From: Owenia fusiformis
Lineage: Eukaryota > Annelida > Polychaeta > Sabellida > Oweniidae
DNA length: 64,000 bases
NCBI GenBank assembly: GCA_903813345.2
Contig: CAIIXF020000003.1
Location: 8,747,912-8,811,911 of the forward strand
Direction: 5' to 3'
Below the pieces are notes generated by a model, which searched no databases, was not told the DNA's origin, and saw only the letters and a program-made list of their open reading frames with translations. How positions within the stretch are numbered: the first letter of the stretch is position 1; each line of letters opens with the position of its first letter. Shown piece after piece: positions 57,353 through 64,000 of the stretch. Made by a program: the position numbers and the translations under genes.

Positions 57353-57589
57353 CAGTTGGGATCAAAAATAAATGACAGGTCTATTTTCGATCACCATTTC
57401 CTAATCATTGTCGTCTGAAAGCCCATAATTTCCAATATTGTCTAGATACATATCCCTTAAAATGTGTATATTTTACATTTTGTATAATCTCATCCACTGA
57501 TGTATGGCCTCTTGAAAATTCTCTTATTTTTAACATGGGAAATCCTCACTTCAGCAAATCCACCTGTCATTTATTTATGATCCAAACTG
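57353..57589. mobile_element. MITE, 237 bp, TA-flanked
   Basis: CAGTTGGGATCAAAAATAAA and ATGACAGGT on the left are inverted on the right (ACCTGTCATTTATTTATGAT, CCAAACTG). Its middle is homologous, inverted, to 57866-57975. Confidence 0.8.
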
Positions 57590-57700
57590 TAAAGTTCCAA
57601 ATTGTAAATGTAAATGGTCAAAAATGTACCTAGATTATCGTTGAGGGTACAATAAATAATTATTTTCTTCAATGAATGAAAATTAAAAATGCAGTTACTT

Positions 57701-57820
57701 ATGCCCGTGTCACATTAATTTCGATTCATCGGATGGAGCCTGTATTGTATTCAATTTTGAACAAAATATTCAATCAGCCGGGCGCCGGGCGATGAATCAG
57801 AGCAAATGTGACCCAGGCAT
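57701..57820. mobile_element. MITE, TAATGCCTGGGTCACAT family, copy 1
   Basis: ATGCCCGTGTCACATT on the left, AATGTGACCCAGGCAT on the right. The centre has the GGCGCCGGGCGATG core also found in copy 2. Confidence 0.75.
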
Positions 57821-57830
57821 TAGGTAGCAT

Positions 57831-58110
57831 TCGCTAATTCAAATTCCAGCTGCCGGATAGATAGCATCAGTGGATGAGAGAATACAAAGTGTAAAATATG
57901 TCTGTATGTATCTAGACATTAATCGAAACTATTGGCTTTCAAACCACCATGGTTCTGGAATGGTGATGGGCCCACCACTCCTCAATTATTTCTTTCTAGA
58001 ACTGAAAATATGAATAGTAGTGTAAACTATTCCTATTCAAATGAGTTTGCGATAAATTAGCAGATCAAATCGTCAGCCTACAGCCGGTAGTTGAATTCGC
58101 GAATGCTAGT
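57831..58110. repeat. Inverted-repeat spacer between the two MITE copies
   Basis: AGCATTCGCTAATTCAA at the left pairs with the inverse at about 58090-58108. The middle is related to the MITE at 57353-57589. Confidence 0.5.
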
Positions 58111-58243
58111 TAATGCCTTGGTCACATCTGCTTCGATTTTCACTTCGGCGCCCGGCCGATTGAGTGTTTTGTTCAAAATATCCAATAAACTCAATCGGCC
58201 GGGCGCCGGCCGATGGATCGGAACAAATGTGACCCAGGCATTA
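58111..58243. mobile_element. MITE, TAATGCCTGGGTCACAT family, copy 2
   Basis: TAATGCCTTGGTCACAT and inverted ATGTGACCCAGGCATTA, with an inner palindrome GGCGCCCGGCCGATTGAG / CTCAATCGGCCGGGCGCC. Confidence 0.8.
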
Positions 58244-58245
58244 CT

Positions 58246-58317
58246 TTTATGAAGTACAACTAAACTGAAAGAGGAAGACCATTTATGAAGTACAACTAAA
58301 CTGAAAGAGGAAGACCA
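58246..58317. repeat. 36-bp exact tandem duplication
   Basis: TTTATGAAGTACAACTAAAC followed by TGAAAGAGGAAGACCA is repeated twice without change. Confidence 0.95.
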
Positions 58318-58344
58318 TGAATAGTATGGGCGATGTACATGGTA

Positions 58345-58722
58345 CAGTAAAATTTTAAATGTTTGAAACTACTTTGAATCTAAAAAATAAGCAATTATAT
58401 CATATATTGAAACAGAATGTAAGAATAGAAACATTTATACATGTCCTAACTTTTGTTTATTTTAGTTTGTTTTGTAGTTTAGCTTTCATATCTGTGGCCT
58501 CTTATATTTTGATGCTTCTCTGCCATGTTATTTTCGAAAAAAATAACATGGCTGAAACTCCCTAAATTACAAAAGGCCTTTGCTGCACATTATACATAAC
58601 TATCTGAAATATACAAAAGTTAGGACTTGTACATATGTTTCCATTTTATACTGATGCAAAATAGTCATTTGATTGCTTATTTTTTAAATTCAAAGTAGTT
58701 CCAAACATTTAAAATGTTACTG
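58345..58722. mobile_element. mariner-type fold-back MITE, 378 bp
   Basis: TA flanks. CAGTAAAATTTTAAATGTTT on the left is matched by its inverse on the right, and arms pair to the centre (AACTTTTGT...ACAAAAGTT; CATGTTATTTTCG/AAAATAACATG). Confidence 0.85.
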
Positions 58723-59424
58723 TAGTCCAAACATTTATGAACACGCGAACACGATACTCATGCGATTATTACTAACCTCTTAGTGTCAAGTCATATCTTA
58801 AATTGAAGATCCATTTGTGTTCGTCACCTATGATAATAGTTCATATGTTACCTAATTGAAATCTCCGATTTGTGAATTCAATGTTTGTAATAGGAAGTAC
58901 TGTATATACACTGTACATATGCATTAGTAGTTTCGGTATCATGATTTCCATATATAAATCAGAGCACCCAAACCGTTACATGCTGGGGCCCGTGAATAAA
59001 ATGAACTTAAAATTTTGATGTATGTCTGTTATTGCGATGTGATATGCATTTTCTATTTTATACAAAATGATTATCTAACTATTATAAATGGAAAGGAATC
59101 TTACACACTAAATAACATAGCTGAAATTAATAAAATGTGGTTTTCTATATTTGTATTACTGAATTTCCGGGGGTTAACAGACATCATTACCTTTCGTCAC
59201 GGCGAGCAGGCAAAATGACTAAACTTAGCAGGTCAATGACGTGCGACGCTGTGCAAACCAAATAGCCTAAAACGAGCTTCATTGCTCATTGACTTTGTTT
59301 TGTGTTGAAAACTTGAAATCATGTTGTAATCACAGGTTTCAGCTCAAGTAATCACAGGTTTCAGTTCAATATAAAGATGGCGTTAGAAGTAGGACTTTAT
59401 TAATCATTCTTAGGTACAGCCATC

Positions 59425-60480
59425 ATGATAAACCATGCCATCTCAAATCTTCTCAGCCCTGAGATGCCATGATATAATGAGCTTGATTTGGCGATCCAGG
59501 AGAGCCCAAAATTGAGGATTTTTGAGATCTTTCATCCCAGCTCATATTTCATCTAATTGGGGTCATTAAACTTGTGTTACTGTGCCTGTTGTAATATCTG
59601 CTGTTAAATGCAATGCCTATTATGTAATGTATTGACATAAGGTAAATGATTACATGATAACAATCACACTTATTGACAGTTATAACTTTTCCCATCTGAT
59701 TTGCTCAGATCACAGAATATGCCTCATAATATCAGAGCATGTTTCAGGTGAAACAGAAAGATGCTATGAGTATCAGAATGGGTACAGCTGGAAAATAAAA
59801 ACTGCTATACCTGCACATGTTATTTTCTGGTACAAAATAAAGTAAGAAGGCACGTATCAATTTCCTTGCTTTTTTCAGGAAAGTATCATTACATTGTCTT
59901 CTTTTAGAATATCTGGTAAACGTTCAATGGGAACTCCAAGAAATTCCAAATTTTCTTTCAAAGTTTCCAGACAACACAGGAGCTACCATTGACCCGTTTC
60001 CAGGTTTACCAAAGTAGACAGTGTAATTATACTTTCCTGAAAAAAGCAAGGAAATACACACATGCCTTCATACTTAATTTTGTACCAGAAAATAACATGT
60101 ACAGGACAGCAATATTTTACCAAAATGTTACTTTCGAGCTGAACCTTAAGACGACCAGAATGCAATCTCGATATTCGTGTATTGTTTCGTTTCGTTCGCT
60201 GCATATACAAAGCCCCGGGTATCAAACACTTGAACAGGCCCGATCTCGTGATTACGAAATTCGAAATTAAACAGTCGCCATTTTCTCACTCGGACGAGCA
60301 TGTTTTGGTCTTATAACAAAACAAAATATTTCAAATCGCATAAGAAAATCAAGATATTAGCTCAAATCTTTTGGATTGCTGATTATGAATTAATAGCCAG
60401 TCTAATGACAGACAATAACGACATATCCATTGTTGGAAAATATCGAGATTGCATTCTGGGAGCCAATCCTCCGTCCCTGT
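59425..60480. repeat. Complex of nested inverted repeats
   Basis: 59795-59900 and 60025-60115 are inverted copies (core TTTCCTTGCTTTTTTCAGGA). 60157-60173 and 60439-60461 are also inverted (CAGAATGCAATCTCGATATT), and the last block recurs diverged near 60925. 59425-59780 shares words with 30880-30990. No coding frame is convincing. Confidence 0.55.
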
Positions 60481-60489
60481 TTTAAAAAA

Positions 60490-61370
60490 TGATATGCTTA
60501 ACAGATTGATTGCAGCTGCCATCTTTATTTCAAAAACAATTTCTATCGCCCTTTAGCCTATTAGGTCACTTGGGATTTCCGAAGCACGAATATTTGTGAT
60601 CTTGTCTGCATTAGCCAAGGAGTTTTGGAAGCCAGAGTTCCAACTCGAGTAATGCGTTATTGCCAATAATGCCTGTATATTTTTACGGCTGCGGGGAGAA
60701 TGAACGATTTTCTCCAACAAAACTGGCGTCTTTATTGTCTGACATTCAAAATCAGCATTCAAAATATTGAAACTAATGGTCATTAATTAAGCCACTAATG
60801 AACTTGTTGTGTGTTTTGAATTTTTTGTTCGGTTAAATAAGACCAAAACTTGCGATTCAAATTTTGAAGTAAGAACCCGGGAGTAAGAAATACTACTGCT
60901 ACTCCAGGACTGACGCTAGCTTTGTCAGAGAATATCGATGTTGCATTCTATCTGCCAATCCTCCTTGGCATTAGCTGAGACTAACATAAAATGGTAGAAC
61001 ATTATGACATGTACAATGAGTATAAACACATTTTGATTGATTGTTGTTCCAAAGGAATTTAGTCTAGGTGGTTTATTAAACATACAGTTCATGAAAATCT
61101 AACTGAAGCGACGGTTATGTCCGCCATTTGTGACAACGGTATCTGACTTTACCGTTGTCAGGCTATTCTGGGGTGTAAATATAGAATATAGTGAATACAG
61201 AAATGAGTACAGTCTTAAGAAACAAATGCATATATATTCATTTATTTCGGTATGTAATTCAAAATTGTGTCATTGAAATATCAAATGTTTTTCTATCCTA
61301 GACCCTGGTTTAATAGACATAAATTTACACATTCTATACAAATATGTTCAAGTGTACAGGGAATAAAGAA
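60490..61370. other. Gene-free stretch
   Basis: Nothing supportable beyond the diverged repeat near 60925. Confidence 0.4.
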
Positions 61371-61377
61371 ACAGAAT

Positions 61378-61575
61378 AACAAATGCAGTATTTTAAATAA
61401 CAAATGTAGTATTTTAAATAACAGATGTAGTATTTTAAATAACAAATGCAGTATTTTAAATGACAAATGTAGTATTTTAAATGACAAATGTAGTATTTTA
61501 AATGACAAATGTAGTATTCTAAATGACAAATGTAGTATTTTAAATGACAAATGTTGTATTTTAAATGACAAATGT
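61378..61575. repeat. 21-bp minisatellite, about 9.4 units
   Basis: AACAAATGTAGTATTTTAAA T repeats head to tail. The first four units begin AAC, later ones GAC. The unit keeps both strands open (plus NKCSILN). Confidence 0.95.
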
Positions 61576-61592
61576 ATATATTATATACAATG

Positions 61593-61655
61593 TACAGTAG
61601 AGCCTGTCTAATTGGAACACCTTTGGTTCCTCTAAAAGGTGTTGCACTTGTAAAA
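61593..61655. repeat. pogo-like MITE end
   Basis: TACAGTAGAGCCTGTCTAAT then TGGAACACC and AAGGTGTTGCACTTGTAA. Confidence 0.5.
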
Positions 61656-62445
61656 AATGTAAATTATTTAATATACCAGAGAGTGCCTTATCATAGACTG
61701 CTATCAAGGGTACAAACTACAGAGTATACATTATGTTTTATAGTCACTATGCACCAAGGCTTACTCTAATGACTTGGTTTGGAATGCATCTTTAATGGAG
61801 TTCATTACTTTTAATATATACATGAAGATGACCACATTTAAACATCTGATCATCTTGACACTTTTCATCCTCCGATCACAGGGCCTCAAAATCCAGAATA
61901 TTTTCTTTTTTTTACCCCCTGCGATAAGCAGTTAGCATTTCCCTGATTAAGAACTCGGAATTTGATTCGCTGTCACAACACTGAGACAGCAATCATGTAT
62001 ATGTCATCGGCGCATAATTAGATCACGTGATTCAGTTTAATCGGGTGCTTCCAAATTGCTTATAGCAGGGGGAAGAAGGAGGTACGGATTCTGGATACCT
62101 GCTTAGGAGGATGGATCATCTTGACACTTTTAAACATGATAATTGCATGAAATGATAACATAAATAAATAAATAAAATATACTCTGCAAAATAACTGCAG
62201 AATTAGTACATTATTTTCCTACATAATCAGCACATAATAGAAAGGTTTCACACAACTATTTCTATGTAAAATGTATCCGCAACCGCTTCTCGTTTTAACT
62301 GAATTGTAACTATGCATTAATCTGGTGAATGCATTCCAGATTTTAGATACGTTGGGCTAGAAATGTTTTGTGAAACCTACCTAATTTTTGCTCAATCAGA
62401 CACACAGTAAGTGCAAAATTTGTGTTCATGAATCAAATCAGGTTA

Positions 62446-62521
62446 TGTACATAATTAGAATATGTACATAATTAGAATATGTACATAATCAGAATATGTA
62501 CATATTTAGAATATGTACATG
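62446..62521. repeat. 17-bp minisatellite, about 4.5 units
   Basis: ATGTACATAATTAGAAT is repeated with few changes. Confidence 0.9.
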
Positions 62522-62815
62522 TTAAGCCTCGTATGATAACCATTTACAATTGATGAATTGACTTGGTTATTTCTTAAAGATCTTTGAATATAAAAGTCAG
62601 AATTTAAAACATTTACATTTTAAAACCTGCCGGAAAAGTCAATATAGTGTTATCATCTTCATAACAGAATTCTGGGCCATCATAGATCACAAAGACATTT
62701 CTGCGCTCTAGAGATATTAATGCAACTGGATTGTCTGAGATTTTTCTCACATTTTAGAGTATGAGCTTCCTTATTCCGTCCTTGTTCCACTGTTTTGCAC
62801 AATTTTTTTTATAAA

Positions 62816-62928
62816 AAACTAAAAAGTTGTATTCTCCATTGAAAAACTTAAAAAGTTGTATTCTCCATTTAGAAACTTAAAAAGTTGTATTCTCCATTAA
62901 GAAACTTAAAAAGTTGTATTCTTCACTC
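62816..62928. repeat. 31-bp minisatellite, about 3.6 units
   Basis: AAACTTAAAAAGTTGTATTC TCCATTAAGA-type unit, four starts. Confidence 0.9.
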
Positions 62929-63158
62929 TCCTACATAGCATCAAAGTGAAACCTATGCGAGTCTTGTCTCTTTTCTTTTTTATCATCTCTCTGAAAATAT
63001 AACAAGAATGTTTTTTTTGACTGTTGATAGATGTCATGCAATCCAAACAGAATTTCCACCTGATGCCAAGGGTTTGTGTGGGAAATCAAAGCTCATATGT
63101 AAACCAATTATTATGAAATATGTTTCCCTTACGTCAAAGTCTGATCACTAAGGTAAAA

Positions 63159-63306
63159 CAAATTTGAAAAAACAGTGTCAAATGACACTCTATACTGGCA
63201 AATAAGTCACTACTGATCCGCCATCTTTTTGGAACTGCATATTGATTGAAAAACTTACATTATTGTACAGTACAGAGTGTCATTTGATTCTGTTTTTCAA
63301 ATCTGG
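63159..63306. mobile_element. Small TIR element
   Basis: CAAATTTGAAAAAACAGTGT and CAAATGACACTCT on the left are inverted on the right (AGAGTGTCATTTGATTCTGT, TTTTTCAAATCTG). About 33-bp TIRs. Confidence 0.65.
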
Positions 63307-63464
63307 GGCATTGTTTGACTCTACAATATATATCACCATATCGATCAAAGAATGTGTCTACTTTGAAATTTAAATAAAGAAATCATATAAAACAAAGATT
63401 TGGTGAAGATTGTCCGACAATGCCCTGTGTTCCAACAATGCCCCCATGTACTCTGTATACCTAC

Positions 63465-63582
63465 CTTTTCTTTCCAGTGTAAAATTGCGACTAGACCAGC
63501 GATAAATCCACATGTCCCCAATAATGCGGCAACAGTCAGTAAAACCAATCTACTGGGAGTTACAAATAGTTTCATTTTCCAC
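63465..63582 (-). CDS. Membrane-anchor exon of an unrecognised gene
   Basis: Acceptor TACATTTTACAG and donor GAAAAG|GTAGGT are good. The ATG at 63575 opens MKLFVTPSRLVLLTVAALLG, then TCGFIAGLVAILHWKEK. This is a short basic tail followed by one hydrophobic segment, as at the start of a type II membrane protein or with a signal anchor. A 5' UTR exon lies further right. Later exons should lie left of 63463 but were not recognised. The topology resembles Golgi enzymes, but there is no domain to prove it. Confidence 0.5.
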
Positions 63583-63602
63583 CTGTAAAATGTAAAAAAA
63601 TA

Positions 63603-63763
63603 CAGTAAAACCTGTGAAATGGAAAACCTCTGTAAGTGGAACATTTTCATAAGTGGAACACTTTTCATTGGCCCATGACCACTGACTCAATGTAACATGA
63701 ACTGTGTAATTGAATTGTCTAACTTTTAGAGATCTAAAAGGTGTTCCACTTTCACAGGTTTAC
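63603..63763. mobile_element. pogo-like MITE, best copy
   Basis: After a TA at 63601, CAGTAAAACCTGTGAAATGG runs to the inverse end ACTTTCACAGGTTTAC. Interior GTGGAACA words in both orientations. It lies in the intron just upstream of the membrane-anchor exon. Confidence 0.65.
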
Positions 63764-64000
63764 TATACAAAGTCTGACAATCATAGTTTTATTAGTGACT
63801 CAATTATATCAATCATATTTTCATCTTTGTTTCACCACAATTTCATTCACAAAACTACCTCAACAAAGAAACATATTTTCTGTTTAAAATTATCAACAAC
63901 ATATTGAAACAAAATGGAATTTAATGGCATGTTTTCCCTTTTAAACACTGGTATAATAAATAATTCATGGAACACAAATGGGAGCTCAAAATCATTCCCA

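Noticed and set aside
61267-61611. 114-codon frame with NKCSILN repeats
   Set aside because: By-product of a 21-bp minisatellite, open on both strands.

Overview
This is an AT-rich, intron-bearing animal genomic window with very few host genes and a very heavy load of transposable elements. The content fits a marine invertebrate: 3' ends of several non-LTR retrotransposons, mariner/pogo/piggyBac/hAT-like DNA elements, tRNA-derived SINEs, a tyrosine-recombinase element, an LTR retroelement with an envelope, and many fold-back MITEs and minisatellites. Frequent short palindromes such as TACATGTA and the repeat families would suit a mollusc or another lophotrochozoan, but I cannot separate that from a basal deuterostome by eye.

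Layout. 0-8 kb: LINE 3' end, a TIR element, unrecognised minus-strand exons and long empty stretches. 8-12 kb: fossil of an envelope-bearing LTR retroelement (minus strand) with a C2H2 zinc-finger ORF between the envelope and the polypurine tract, and a piggyBac-like element in its middle. 13-14.5 kb and 24.9-26.1 kb: two copies of one unclassified multi-exon repeated gene family, the first with a Brinker-type HTH. 15.1-18.4 kb: a 3.26-kb pogo-like transposon with TA flanks, a psq-type HTH fragment and arrays of a 14-bp motif near both ends. 19.9-20.4 kb: a fold-back with two 250-bp arms, each carrying a first-exon-like ATG/donor unit. 22.2-24.8 kb: minisatellite and a satellite of about 475 bp with a 753-bp fold-back inserted in it. 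28.9-31.4 kb: hAT-like GTAGCCAGG elements. 32.4-38.6 kb: spliced exons of a minus-strand zinc-finger/BEN-domain gene, interrupted by LINEs. 39.9-45.5 kb: a 2.78-kb tandem duplication, each copy ending in a 42-bp minisatellite and holding a tRNA-like sequence. 46-54 kb: five large fold-backs, a tyrosine-recombinase fragment and a SINE pair. 54.6-55.9 kb: the one clearly intact host gene, a single-exon 430-codon type II membrane protein with a PSI-like cysteine region and a glycosyltransferase-like (MptE/DUF115 or sialyltransferase-like) domain. 56-64 kb: MITEs, minisatellites and one membrane-anchor exon.

The strongest items for follow-up are the intronless glycosyltransferase-like gene, the zinc-finger ORF attached to the envelope element, the fold-backs with mirrored first exons, and the subterminal repeat arrays of the pogo-like element.
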